From the NCBI GenBank assembly GCA_022826185.1, contig JAJDVH010000063.1:1-37780 (forward strand): DNA of 37,780 nucleotides, given 5' to 3'. The notes below the pieces were generated by a model. It did no database searches and had not been told where the DNA came from. It was given only the letters and a program-made list of their open reading frames with translations. Position numbers and translations under genes: made by a program. This document shows, piece after piece, positions 7,287 through 15,016 of this stretch (positions are counted from its first letter, which is position 1; every line of letters starts with the position of its first letter). This DNA comes from Alphaproteobacteria bacterium. GTDB lineage: Bacteria; Pseudomonadota; Alphaproteobacteria; Bin95.

Positions 7287-8878
7287 AGTTCGGGCCGATC
7301 CCGGTCGAGGATGCCGAAGGGGCGTTGCTGGCCCACTCGATCCGGGTGGAGCGGGCGGTGTTCCGCAAGGGGCGGGTCCTTTCGGCAGCGGATCTGGCTG
7401 CGCTTGCCGAGGCGGGCGTGGAGCGCGTGACGGCCGCGCGGTTCGAGCCGGGCGACATGGCGGAGGACCGCGCGGCTGCGGCCGTCGCCGCGACCGTCGC
7501 CGGGGACGGGCTGGAGGTCGCCGCACCCTTCACCGGGCGAGTCAACCTGTTCGCCGAAGCGCGCGGCGTGCTGACGGTGGATGCGGCGCGGGTGGACCGG
7601 CTGAACCTTCTCGACGAGAGCGTGACCCTGGCGACGCTGCCGCCCTACAGCCTTGTCGAGCGGCGCCAGATGGTTGCGACGGTCAAGATCATACCCTTTG
7701 CCGCGCCGGGCGAGGTCGTGGAGCAGGTCGAGGGTCCGCTGATGGCCGTGCATCCGCTCGCGCCGAAGCGGGTGGCGCTCATCCAGACCGAATTGCCGAG
7801 CGTCAAGCCGAGCGTGCTCGACAAGACGGTGGAGATTACCCGCCGGCGCGTGGAGGCGCTGGAGGGAGAGCTGATCGGCGAACGGCGCTCCGCCCACGAG
7901 GAAACGGCGCTCTCCGGGGCGATCGGCGAGAGCCTGCGGGAATGCCCGGACATCCTGCTGATTGCCGGCGCGTCAGCCATCGTGGACCGGCGCGACGTGC
8001 TTCCGGCCGCCATCGAGGCGGCGGGCGGGGAGATCGAGCATTTCGGGATGCCGGTCGATCCCGGCAACCTGATACTTCTCGGGCGGATCGGGGCAGTGCC
8101 CGTCATCGGCCTGCCGGGCTGCGCCCGCTCGCCCAAACCGAACGGCTTCGACTGGGTGCTCCAGCGCCTCGCAGCGGGGCTGGAGGTCGGGCGGCGCGAG
8201 ATCATGTCGATGGGCGTCGGCGGCCTTCTGGTGGACATTCCGACCCGGCCCCAGCCAAGGACGCGGAGCCGGCCTGCCGCGGAGCCGCCCCGCCTGCCGC
8301 GCATTGCAGCCCTGGTGCTGGCCGCCGGGCAGTCCCGGCGCATGGGGTCCGCAAACAAGCTTCTGGCGGAGGTGGACGGCGCCGCCATGCTCCAACGCGC
8401 GCTGGAGGCCGCGCGCGCCTCCCAGGCGGCCTCCGTGCTGGTGGTCACCGGGCACGAGCGCAAACGCATCGAGGCGGCGGTCGATGCCCCGACGGTTCAC
8501 AATCCCGACTATGCGGACGGGCTCTCGACCTCGCTCGCCGCAGGCATCGCGGCGCTGCCGGAGGATGTTGACGGAGCGGTGGTGCTTCTGGCCGACATGC
8601 CGTTCGTCTCGGCTACGCATATCGACCGGCTGGTTGCGGCCTTCAACCCGCTGGAGGGGCGGTCGATCTGCGTGCCGACCTTCAACGGCAAGCGCGGCAA
8701 CCCCGTGCTCTGGGGCCGGGAGCTGTTCGCGGACATGCGCGGCATCTCGGGCGATGTCGGCGCCAAGCACCTGATCGGGGCGAACGGCGACCTGCTGGTC
8801 GAGGTGCCGATGCCGGATGCCGGCGTGCTGCGCGATGTCGACACCCCGGCCTCGCTCGCGGACGCGCGTTCCGGTTAG
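7283..8878 (+). CDS. MoeA-like / MocA-like fusion: molybdopterin-binding and cytidylyltransferase
   Basis: A 531-residue two-domain protein. Residues 1-~330 form a MoeA/MogA-like molybdopterin-binding region (SIRVERAVFRKGRVL near the start; the MPT-binding LLIAGASAIVDRRDV and GNLILLGRIG segments). From about 345 comes a MobA/MocA-type nucleotidyltransferase, with the signature LVLAAGQSRRMGSANKL and LLADMPFVS. MocA makes the molybdopterin cytosine dinucleotide form of the cofactor used by CO dehydrogenase and other bacterial hydroxylases, which fits the upstream coxDE/xdhC genes. The two-domain architecture occurs elsewhere as a molybdopterin-binding/glycosyltransferase-family-2 protein. The start is the ATG in the ATGA overlap with the preceding gene. 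A 29-bp inverted repeat lies downstream. Confidence 0.88.
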   Translation: MKFGPIPVEDAEGALLAHSIRVERAVFRKGRVLSAADLAALAEAGVERVTAARFEPGDMAEDRAAAAVAATVAGDGLEVAAPFTGRVNLFAEARGVLTVDAARVDRLNLLDESVTLATLPPYSLVERRQMVATVKIIPFAAPGEVVEQVEGPLMAVHPLAPKRVALIQTELPSVKPSVLDKTVEITRRRVEALEGELIGERRSAHEETALSGAIGESLRECPDILLIAGASAIVDRRDVLPAAIEAAGGEIEHFGMPVDPGNLILLGRIGAVPVIGLPGCARSPKPNGFDWVLQRLAAGLEVGRREIMSMGVGGLLVDIPTRPQPRTRSRPAAEPPRLPRIAALVLAAGQSRRMGSANKLLAEVDGAAMLQRALEAARASQAASVLVVTGHERKRIEAAVDAPTVHNPDYADGLSTSLAAGIAALPEDVDGAVVLLADMPFVSATHIDRLVAAFNPLEGRSICVPTFNGKRGNPVLWGRELFADMRGISGDVGAKHLIGANGDLLVEVPMPDAGVLRDVDTPASLADARSG

Positions 8879-8955
8879 CCGGGATCGCCCTTATACCCGC
8901 GGTCGTTGACCGGAACCCATGACAGATTCGACGACCTCCGCCCGATCGCCCCCTT

Positions 8956-9050
8956 CCGTCATGCCCGGACTTGTTCCGGGCATCTCCCTCAACCGTTTCC
9001 GTCCGGCCAAGCGGCCGCATGGATGCCCGGAACAAGTCCGGGCATGACGG
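8956..9050. repeat. Perfect 29-bp inverted repeat, likely REP-like or terminator element
   Basis: Bases 8956-8984 are the exact reverse complement of 9022-9050 (29 of 29), separated by 37 bases. Each arm is itself nearly palindromic: ATGCCCGGA, then a short centre, then TCCGGGCAT. The core ATGCCCGGACTTGTTCCGGG is of a kind found as dispersed intergenic repeats in many alphaproteobacterial genomes. It lies between the 3' end of the Mo-cofactor cassette and the 3' end of a small minus-strand gene, where it could terminate transcription in both directions. The 207-base gap (8879-9086) contains nothing else I can identify. Confidence 0.85.
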
Positions 9051-9086
9051 GAAGAAGACATGAGTCCCAAGTCGAGGCCGCTGGTA

Positions 9087-9272
9087 TTACTCGGCCGGAT
9101 GCAGCCGTCCTTCGATCCGGGCCACCCGCTCGGCAATGCTGTGAAGCTCCTTGCGCATGTCCGTCAGACCGTTGTGAACCACGAGCCATATGGCGCCGAA
9201 ACTTATCACGAACGCAGGAATCAGAACTGCGGCTAGCGGAAGTGCGGCCTCGATCAGCTCGTTCAAACCCAT
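9087..9272 (-). CDS. Small single-pass membrane protein, hypothetical
   Basis: A 61-residue product with one clear hydrophobic segment (about residues 10-32, rich in A, L, I, V and F), then a charged heptad-like C-terminus (DMRKELHSIAERVARIEGRL) likely to form a short coiled coil. This layout resembles small alphaproteobacterial membrane proteins of unknown function and, loosely, phage haemolysin/holin-type proteins, but no phage genes are near. A purine-rich stretch (GAACGAGAGAG) precedes the ATG. The clean hydrophobic/coiled-coil pattern favours a real gene, but the function is unknown. Confidence 0.55.
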   Translation of the reverse strand: MGLNELIEAALPLAAVLIPAFVISFGAIWLVVHNGLTDMRKELHSIAERVARIEGRLHPAE

Positions 9273-9383
9273 CTCTCTCGTTCTTCTGGGTCCTGCCGTT
9301 GACGGCCTTCCGGAACACGGCGAATGCCTGAACCCAGTATGGGACCCAGGTGGCAGGGAATCAACGGTCCATCAAGGTCTCGA

Positions 9384-10520
9384 CTACCGCCTCGGGGCAT
9401 AGACGAAGCCGTCCATCAGGCGCCGCGCTGTGCGGTAAACCACGGCGCGCTCGGCATGGGACCGGGCGCCGCTGCCCGAGACCTCGGCGGCGACGAGGGC
9501 AATGCCGGAGGGGTGGCCGATGCGGATGTCGTTTCCGACGGATGCGCGGCTTGCCTCCTGGACCAGCGTGCCGTCGATCCGCGCCGCAACGCCCAGGCAG
9601 AGCGCAGCCGTAAGCGGCACGGCGCGGTGGGGGCGGCCGACGGAAATCATCCGCGCCGAGAAGTCCATGTCCGCCGGCCCGAGGCGTTCGCCCGAAAGCG
9701 TCTCGAAGGCGGTTGGCGGCGCGACCATGCCGACCTTCGGGATGCTGCCCGGCACCGGGTCGAGGCCGGCGGCTTCCCCGGCGGCGCGGCGCACGGCGTC
9801 GAGCAGCGCCAGCGCATCGGCGTCGCCTTCGAGCATGGCGGGGGTCTCGACGCCGGCGAGGCCGATATCCGCCGCGCGGACGAAACAGCAGAGATTGGCG
9901 GCATCGACGATGGACACATCCAGGGCGCCGGAGCCGGGAATGTCGAGCCGGTCCACCGGCCGCCCCGTCGGCAGGAGGCTGCCGGTGCTGGCGCCGCCGG
10001 GCTCCAGGAAGTCGAGCCGCACCGGAGCGCCGGTGCCCGCCACCCCCGGCAGGGAGAAATCGCCATTGACGGCCGCGCGTCCGTCCTCGACCGGGAAGCG
10101 GGCATGGATCATGCGGGCGGTGTTGGTGTTGTGGATGCGGACCACGGCCTCCCCGTCGCCCGCGGAGACCAGCCCCTCGTCCACCGCGAACGGTCCCATG
10201 GCGGAGGACATGTTCCCGCAATTGCCGGAAATGTCGGCCTCCGCGCGGTCCACGGCGATCTGGAAGAAGGTGTAGTCGATATCGGCGTCCGGCCGGGTGG
10301 GCGGGCCGATGACGCAGACCTTGGAGAGCGAGGAGATGCCCCCGCCCATGCCGTTCAGCTGGCGGCCGTTCGGGTCCGGGCTGCCCATCGCCGCGCAGAA
10401 GAGTTCCGGCCACGTCTCCCGGTCGGCCGGCAGGTCGCGCGCGTGAAAGATGAGGGCGTTCGAGGTGCCGCCGCGCATGAAAGCGGCCGGCAGGCGTTTC
10501 TGGGCGGTCATGGGCGTCAT
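9384..10520 (-). CDS. PrpF-family isomerase
   Basis: A 378-residue member of the PrpF/DUF453 family, which has a diaminopimelate-epimerase fold. Visible family motifs are FMRGGTSNAL (near 14-23), GMGGGISSLSK (58-67) and SGNCGNM (98-104). Lys67 and Cys101 are spaced like the Lys73/Cys107 pair reported for Shewanella PrpF. Members isomerise double bonds of small tricarboxylates: 2-methyl-aconitate cis/trans isomerase (PrpF), 3-methylitaconate isomerase, aconitate isomerase or 4-oxalomesaconate tautomerase. The usual partner gene acnD is absent, so the substrate is open. A methylisocitrate lyase gene (prpB-like) lies 13 kb away in the window. Two ATGs (10520 and nine bases inside) could be the start. 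It ends a minus-strand series with plsC and ydcF, 28 bases downstream of plsC. Confidence 0.87.
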   Translation of the reverse strand: MTPMTAQKRLPAAFMRGGTSNALIFHARDLPADRETWPELFCAAMGSPDPNGRQLNGMGGGISSLSKVCVIGPPTRPDADIDYTFFQIAVDRAEADISGNCGNMSSAMGPFAVDEGLVSAGDGEAVVRIHNTNTARMIHARFPVEDGRAAVNGDFSLPGVAGTGAPVRLDFLEPGGASTGSLLPTGRPVDRLDIPGSGALDVSIVDAANLCCFVRAADIGLAGVETPAMLEGDADALALLDAVRRAAGEAAGLDPVPGSIPKVGMVAPPTAFETLSGERLGPADMDFSARMISVGRPHRAVPLTAALCLGVAARIDGTLVQEASRASVGNDIRIGHPSGIALVAAEVSGSGARSHAERAVVYRTARRLMDGFVYAPRR

Positions 10521-10548
10521 TGTAGAACGCGCCGCCGGTCGATGGCAG

Positions 10549-11262
10549 TCAGGGGCGGACGCTCTCGGCCTCGATGTTCCGGCATCCCTCCTCGATCCGC
10601 TGTTCCAGGAGAGCCATGAAGGCGCGGCGGTCCATGCCGGGCGCGATCGGCTCCAGGAAATCGAGCCGGATCGTACCGGGGCGCATCCGGTATCCGCGGC
10701 GGCTCCAGTGGTGGCCGGAATTGAGCGCGACCGGCACGACCACGGCGCCCGTCTCGCGGTAAAGCGCGGCGATGCCCGGGTGGTAAGGGCGGCGCTCGCC
10801 CGGCGCCACCCGCGTTCCCTCCGGGAACACCACGAGCTGCGCGCCGGTCTCCAGCGCGGCCCGGGCTTCCTGCACCATGTGGCGGAGCGCGGAGGCGCCG
10901 CCCTGGCGGTCCACCGCGATCTGCCCGGCGCGGCGGAAATACCAGCCGACGCCGGGGACCCGCAGCAGCTCCTGCTTCACCACATAGACCGGATCGGGAA
11001 GCAGGGCAGCCAGGACCAGCGTTTCCCAGGCCGACTGGTGCTTGGCCGCGACAATGCTGCCGGGCGGCGGCAAGCGGCCCCGGACCTCGTGCCTGACGCC
11101 AGCCAGAGCCCGGAGCAGGACGATCGTCGCCTGCCCCCAGACGGCGCCCGCCCGGCGCGCGGCGCGGCGCGACCCGAACAGCATCGGCGAGAGCAGGAAC
11201 ACGAGCAGGGCGGTCGCCGTGACGAAACCCGCCGCGAACAGCGCCGAGCGGACCATCGTCAT
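10549..11262 (-). CDS. plsC: 1-acyl-sn-glycerol-3-phosphate acyltransferase (PlsC family)
   Basis: A 237-residue acyltransferase. The acceptor/catalytic motif is KHQSAWET, with His75 followed four residues later by Glu80 instead of the textbook Asp (HX4D); this variant is common in alphaproteobacterial PlsC-like enzymes. FPEGTR (146-151) is the second motif. A hydrophobic N-terminal segment (residues 7-29) should anchor it in the inner membrane. PlsC transfers an acyl chain to lysophosphatidic acid to make phosphatidic acid; related enzymes acylate other lysolipids such as ornithine lipid. The start at 11262 overlaps the ydcF stop by ATGA, so the two are translationally coupled. Confidence 0.92.
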   Translation of the reverse strand: MTMVRSALFAAGFVTATALLVFLLSPMLFGSRRAARRAGAVWGQATIVLLRALAGVRHEVRGRLPPPGSIVAAKHQSAWETLVLAALLPDPVYVVKQELLRVPGVGWYFRRAGQIAVDRQGGASALRHMVQEARAALETGAQLVVFPEGTRVAPGERRPYHPGIAALYRETGAVVVPVALNSGHHWSRRGYRMRPGTIRLDFLEPIAPGMDRRAFMALLEQRIEEGCRNIEAESVRP

Positions 11263-11864
11263 CCGCCCTCCTTCATCGAGCCGTACCATTCGGCGAGGCG
11301 GTCCAGCGTCAGGGCGAGAAGGTATTTGTGATAGGCGCTCAGCAACACCTCCCGCGTGCCCGGCCATCGCCACCACCCGTCCAGCTTGAGCGTTTCCGGA
11401 ATGACCGGATGGGCCAGCATTTCGACGCCCGGAGCGCTGCGGCGCAAAAGATGGAGCGCGCGCGGCAGGTGGTAAGCGGCGGTGACAATGCGCAGGCTGC
11501 GCGCCTTCCGCTCCGCCGCCCAGACGGCGACCTCGGCGGCGTTGCCGACCGTGTCCTGCGCGGCGCGGCCGAGTTCGATACAGCATGTGAGGGCGGTATT
11601 CCCGGCCTGTCCCGCAAGGTCCAGCAGGCGAGCCACCGTCACGCCCTCGCCGACGCCGGAGACGAAGAGGACAGGAGCTTTGCCTTCTCCGAGCAGGCGC
11701 ACGCCTTCGGCAACGCGGTCCGCTCCGCCCGTCAGCACGACGATGGCGTCGGTTTTCCGGTCGGGCGCCTCGGGCTGTATGGGCAGCACCGCAACGAAAC
11801 GCAGAAGCCCGCCGGTCCACAGCGCGGCGAGCAGCAGCAGAAGAATAGCGATGCGCGTCGTCAA
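11259..11864 (-). CDS. YdcF/ElyC/SanA-family (DUF218) membrane protein
   Basis: A 201-residue protein with an N-terminal hydrophobic segment (about 5-28) and a DUF218 domain: AIVVLTGGADRVAEGVRLL, LFVSGVGEG, and the C-terminal IVTAAYHLPRAL region. Family members (E. coli ElyC, SanA, YdcF) affect envelope integrity and lipid-carrier or peptidoglycan metabolism; their biochemistry is not settled. It is coupled to plsC by an ATGA overlap, supporting an envelope-lipid role. In many Alphaproteobacteria I know, this pair follows ftsE-ftsX; no ftsEX is present in the 169-base gap upstream (11865-12033). Confidence 0.85.
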   Translation of the reverse strand: MTTRIAILLLLLAALWTGGLLRFVAVLPIQPEAPDRKTDAIVVLTGGADRVAEGVRLLGEGKAPVLFVSGVGEGVTVARLLDLAGQAGNTALTCCIELGRAAQDTVGNAAEVAVWAAERKARSLRIVTAAYHLPRALHLLRRSAPGVEMLAHPVIPETLKLDGWWRWPGTREVLLSAYHKYLLALTLDRLAEWYGSMKEGG

Positions 11865-11968
11865 CGCGGGTCCGGCGGCCGCAGGCGGCCGGCGAACGCC
11901 GAACGGCGGAGGCAGTCGGTTTCCTCCGCTAAAGTCCGGTATTTGCCTGGCGGCACGTTGCGGTTACC

Positions 11969-11997
11969 TTGATTGGAGTTGCCGGGCGGCCTATACA
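11969..11997 (+). promoter_or_regulatory. Putative sigma-70-type promoter for the zinc-ribbon gene
   Basis: TTGATT (11969-11974) and TATACA (11992-11997) match the -35 and -10 consensus at four of six positions each, with an ideal 17-base spacer. The start codon at 12034 is about 30 bases past the expected transcription start. It lies in the divergent gap between ydcF and the zinc-ribbon gene. Confidence 0.5.
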
Positions 11998-12033
11998 AAT
12001 TCGCCCTCTGGCAGGGGATTTAGAGGCACCTGC

Positions 12034-12501
12034 ATGATCCTCGCTTGCCCAAACTGTATGGCACGATATCGCGTCCGGGTCGAGGCGCTGGGCGCATTGG
12101 GGCGGCGCGTCAGGTGCAGCAGATGCGGGCATATCTGGCATGCGGAACCGCCGGGATACAGGGTTGAAATCATCCACGCCGAACCGGAACCCGCGCCCGC
12201 AGCAACCGGACCGGAACCCATCCCTCCCGTTCCCGAGGCGGACTCCGCCCCGGCCGCCGACGCCTCGAAAGCCGACCCGCCGAGGCCGCAGCTTCCGGTG
12301 CCCGCGCGCCCGGCGCCGCAGAGTCGCGGGCCCTCGCTCTGGACCTGGATCCTGAGCCTTCTGATACTGGCCCTGTGCGTGGTGGCGTACGAGGCCCGGC
12401 ATTCCATCGCGAAGGAATGGCCCTGGCTGGCGCCTGCATATGAAGCCCTCGGCATGGCCGTGGAGGACGGGCAGGAAACGAAGACAGGCCAGCCGGAGTA
12501 G
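12034..12501 (+). CDS. MJ0042-type zinc-ribbon membrane protein
   Basis: A 155-residue protein with an N-terminal zinc ribbon (Cys5-x2-Cys8 ... Cys28-x2-Cys31, matching the MJ0042 pattern CPNC...RCSRCGHIW). A long Pro/Ala/Glu-rich linker (about 45-105) follows, then one transmembrane helix (about 106-127: WTWILSLLILALCVVAY) and a short tail. The layout puts the zinc ribbon in the cytoplasm with a single-pass anchor. Function is unknown in this family; many alphaproteobacterial copies sit next to ftsE. A promoter-like pair lies 36-65 bases upstream, and the DUF1045 gene starts 9 bases after its stop. Confidence 0.9.
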   Translation: MILACPNCMARYRVRVEALGALGRRVRCSRCGHIWHAEPPGYRVEIIHAEPEPAPAATGPEPIPPVPEADSAPAADASKADPPRPQLPVPARPAPQSRGPSLWTWILSLLILALCVVAYEARHSIAKEWPWLAPAYEALGMAVEDGQETKTGQPE

Positions 12502-12510
12502 CGCCGCGCC

Positions 12511-13152
12511 TTGCGATACGCCGTCTATTACACGCCGCCGCCGGAAAGCGCGCTGGCGCGCTTCGGCGCGGCCTGGTTCGCCCGCAAGGCGTCCTGTCTC
12601 GATGCCCCGCGCCGCTACGGCTTCCACGGCACGCTGAAGGCGCCGTTCCGGCTGGCGGACGGGACGAGCGAAGACGGGCTGTTGAGCGCGGTCGGGGGAT
12701 TTGCGGCCTCGCGTCGGACACTGCCGGGTCCGCCATTGCGTCTTGCCGCGCTGGCCGGCTTTCTGGCGCTCGTGCCGGCCGCGCCGTTTCAGGCTCTCGA
12801 CCGGCTCGCCGCCGACTGCGTCGCGGCCTTCGACCGGTTCCGGGCGCCCGGGACGGAAGCGGAGCTGGCCCGCCGGCTGAGCGCCGGTCTCAGCCCCCGG
12901 GAGGAAGCGCTGCTGCGGCGCTGGGGCTACCCTTATGTCATGGGTGCGTTCCGGTTCCACCTGACGCTGACCGAACGCCTGGACGAGGCGGGACTGGACC
13001 GGGAGCGCGCTCTCGCGGAGTCGATGCTGGGGGAGGCGGCTTCACCGCTGTTCATCGATGCGGTTACGGTGACGGTCGAGCCGGCGGACGGCGCGGCCTT
13101 CCGGATTCTCCGGCGCTTCGAATTCGGGAAGCAGGACGGTTCGGCCGCGTGA
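12511..13152 (+). CDS. DUF1045 family protein, 2H phosphoesterase superfamily
   Basis: A 213-residue protein with the two HxT/S motifs of 2H phosphoesterases: His39-Gly-Thr41 in FHGTLKAPF and His150-Leu-Thr152 in FHLTLTERL. The DUF1045 family is usually annotated as a putative phosphonate metabolism protein because it accompanies phn genes, but no phn gene is present here, so the substrate is unknown (2H enzymes typically act on cyclic or 2',5' phosphodiesters). The start is TTG at 12511, giving MRYAVYYTPPP, where family members begin; no ATG alternative is available. It lies 9 bases after the zinc-ribbon gene and is probably co-transcribed. Confidence 0.85.
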   Translation: MRYAVYYTPPPESALARFGAAWFARKASCLDAPRRYGFHGTLKAPFRLADGTSEDGLLSAVGGFAASRRTLPGPPLRLAALAGFLALVPAAPFQALDRLAADCVAAFDRFRAPGTEAELARRLSAGLSPREEALLRRWGYPYVMGAFRFHLTLTERLDEAGLDRERALAESMLGEAASPLFIDAVTVTVEPADGAAFRILRRFEFGKQDGSAA

Positions 13153-13214
13153 CCGGTCTGGCGCGGGCCTTTTCGGGAGTGTTACAAACCGCCGCACAAC
13201 AAGAGGAGGGAACG

Positions 13215-13727
13215 ATGGGAAATCCGAATTGGGTCGGGCTGCTGGCGGGCCTTGCGCTATCTGTCGCCGGGTTCAATGCGGCCGGCGCGGCCGAGCAGGC
13301 CCGGGCTGCGATGGCGAATGCGAACGGTGAGTCGGTGGGCGAGGTCGTCCTCATGCAGACGCCGCAGGGCACGTTGCTGCACGCAAAGCTGACGGGCCTC
13401 CCGGCGGGCGCGCACGCCTTCCATGTCCACACGGTCGGCAAATGCGAGCCGCCCTTCAAGTCCTCGGGCGGGCATTTCAACCCCGACGGCAAGAAGCACG
13501 GCATCCTCGCCGAAGACGGCATGCATGCCGGCGACATGCCGAACATCCATGTGCCGGAATCGGGCGCTCTGGAAATCGAGGTGCTTAACGCCCTCCTGGC
13601 GCTGGATGCGAACCTCTTCGACGACGACGGCGCGGCCATCGTGATCCATGCGGGTCCCGACGACTACAAGACCGACCCGGCCGGGGCCGCCGGCCCGCGC
13701 ATCGCCTGCGGCGTGATCGTCAAATAG
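13215..13727 (+). CDS. sodC: Periplasmic Cu/Zn superoxide dismutase
   Basis: SodC converts superoxide to peroxide and oxygen in the periplasm. The 170-residue product has a signal peptide (about 1-25, ending AAGAAEQ). All metal ligands fit the eukaryotic/bacterial spacing: copper His70, His72, His87 and His145; zinc His87, His95, His104 and Asp107. The disulfide pair is Cys77-Cys165 and the active-site Arg is in GPRIACGVI (Arg162). The start is the ATG at 13215 after a strong AGAGGAGGG site; an upstream in-frame start would overlap the DUF1045 gene and spoil the signal peptide. Cytochrome b561 follows after 24 bases, making a plausible periplasmic redox-defence unit. Confidence 0.96.
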   Translation: MGNPNWVGLLAGLALSVAGFNAAGAAEQARAAMANANGESVGEVVLMQTPQGTLLHAKLTGLPAGAHAFHVHTVGKCEPPFKSSGGHFNPDGKKHGILAEDGMHAGDMPNIHVPESGALEIEVLNALLALDANLFDDDGAAIVIHAGPDDYKTDPAGAAGPRIACGVIVK

Positions 13728-13751
13728 CGCGTCGGCGGACGCGAAGGGGCC

Positions 13752-14450
13752 ATGGCCGAAGGCAAGGACGAGCGAACGCAGGAACGCCGGGAGGCGCCGG
13801 TCTGGGACCGCCCGACCCGGATCTTCCACTGGGTTCTCGTCGTGCTGGTTGTCGTCTGCTACCTGAGCGGGCGCAACGGCCGGTTCGATATCCACATACC
13901 GGCCGGGCAGGCGCTTCTCGTGCTCGTCGCCGCGCGGATCGTCTGGGGCTTCGCGGGCAGCACGTCCTCCCGCTTCCGCGCCTTCGTCCGCCCGGTGCGG
14001 GAAATCGCCGCCTACCTGCCGACACTCACCCGGCGCGAACCTGACGGGCGGGCCGGGCACAACCCGCTCGGCGGGCTGTCGGTCGTCGCATTGCTCCTCG
14101 TCCTGGCCGCCCAGGCGAGCCTCGGTATCTTTGCGGTCGACGTGGACGGCCTCAACGAAGGTCCGCTCAGCTTCCTCGTCAGCTACGACGCCGCTCGCGA
14201 GGCGGCGGAACTGCACGCGATGATCGTGGACGGCCTGCTCATACTTGTCGGTCTCCACATCGCCGCGGTGCTGTTCCACCTTCTCTACAAGCGGGAGAAC
14301 CTGACCGGGACGATGCTGACCGGGCGCGCGCGGCTCGCGGAAGGGCAAACGCCGCCCCGCCTCGTCTCCGATTGGCGTGCGCTTCTCGTGCTCATACTGG
14401 CGGCGGCGGCGGTCCTCGGTGCAATCGAGATCGCCGCGCGCGTCTTCTAG
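13752..14450 (+). CDS. Cytochrome b561 family membrane cytochrome
   Basis: A 232-residue membrane protein of the bacterial cytochrome b561 / Ni-Fe-hydrogenase b-type family. Four main hydrophobic segments are visible (about 26-42, 52-68, 108-130, 155-178), with a further C-terminal helix (208-230). Candidate haem ligands are His26 (WDRPTRIFHW), His48, His155 and His169/176. Such proteins bind two b haems and pass electrons between quinol and periplasmic partners. The next gene, on the opposite strand, encodes a periplasmic cytochrome c', a frequent companion of b561. It converges on that gene with only 6 bases between the two stops. Confidence 0.9.
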   Translation: MAEGKDERTQERREAPVWDRPTRIFHWVLVVLVVVCYLSGRNGRFDIHIPAGQALLVLVAARIVWGFAGSTSSRFRAFVRPVREIAAYLPTLTRREPDGRAGHNPLGGLSVVALLLVLAAQASLGIFAVDVDGLNEGPLSFLVSYDAAREAAELHAMIVDGLLILVGLHIAAVLFHLLYKRENLTGTMLTGRARLAEGQTPPRLVSDWRALLVLILAAAAVLGAIEIAARVF

Positions 14451-14478
14451 CCCCGGCTAGTTCCGTTTTTCGCGGAAC
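14447..14478. terminator. Overlapping hairpins at the convergent b561/cytochrome c' junction
   Basis: CTAGCC (14447-14452) pairs with GGCTAG (14455-14460), and both stop codons lie in these arms. Next to it GTTCCG (14460-14465) pairs with CGGAAC (14473-14478) across a T-rich loop inside the 3' end of the cytochrome c' gene. This compact structure may act as a shared terminator; no T-run follows on either strand. Confidence 0.3.
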
Positions 14479-14942
14479 ACGCGGTGGCAGCCGCCGCAGC
14501 CATTCTTGCCGAGATCGCCGAACGCAGCGCCGGCGGCGCCTGCATCCCCGGACGTCAGAGCGGTCTGGAGGGCCGCCGCCTTGTCTCCGAGCAGGCTCGC
14601 CGCCGCGGTGAAGTCATCCCACTTTTCCCAGATGAGGTCCCTGGATTCGGACTTGGGGTCCGCGCCCATGCCGGTGCCCGGCGGGAAGACATCGGTAATT
14701 TTCGGCGCCGCCGCAGCGATGGTTGCGGCCGCCTGCGATGCCTCCTCGGCCGAGTTCCGGCCCTCAACGAAGCCCTTGAGGGTGCGCATCGCGCCGCCCA
14801 TGCCCTTCATGAGCTTGCTTCGCTCTTCCATCACCTTGCCGTGCTGATCGGCGACTGCGGCCTGCTCCGGGCTGAATGCCGTAAACGCCACCGCGAGGGC
14901 GAGAGCCCCAACGGTCGTCCATCTCAATATCCTCGTCTGCAT
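14457..14942 (-). CDS. Periplasmic class II c-type cytochrome (cytochrome c' / c556 type)
   Basis: A 161-residue exported protein. A signal peptide covers about residues 1-32 (hydrophobic core VGALALAVAFTAF). The single haem-binding motif CGGCH (149-153) lies near the C-terminus, as in the four-helix class II cytochromes c' and c556, and an N-terminal helix contains the MKGMGGAMRTLKGF segment. It should receive or deliver electrons in the periplasm, or bind NO/CO if it is a true five-coordinate c'. A Met near the start of the mature chain (Met38, Met45 or Met48) could be the sixth ligand, which would make it c556-like; sequence alone does not decide. It converges with cytochrome b561 and is transcribed from 14942. 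Confidence 0.9.
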   Translation of the reverse strand: MQTRILRWTTVGALALAVAFTAFSPEQAAVADQHGKVMEERSKLMKGMGGAMRTLKGFVEGRNSAEEASQAAATIAAAAPKITDVFPPGTGMGADPKSESRDLIWEKWDDFTAAASLLGDKAAALQTALTSGDAGAAGAAFGDLGKNGCGGCHRVFREKRN

Positions 14943-15016
14943 GGCTCCTCCCGATGTCGCCGTTTCACCGATCGTTCAGACCCTTCACAGTAAACCATGG
15001 CCGGGCGGCGCGCGAC

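Noticed and set aside
9286-9349. Inverted repeat CTGGGTCC / GGACCCAG downstream of the PrpF-family gene
   Set aside because: Only 8 bases with a 48-base spacer in GC-rich DNA; likely by chance, and it overlaps the start region of the small membrane protein gene.
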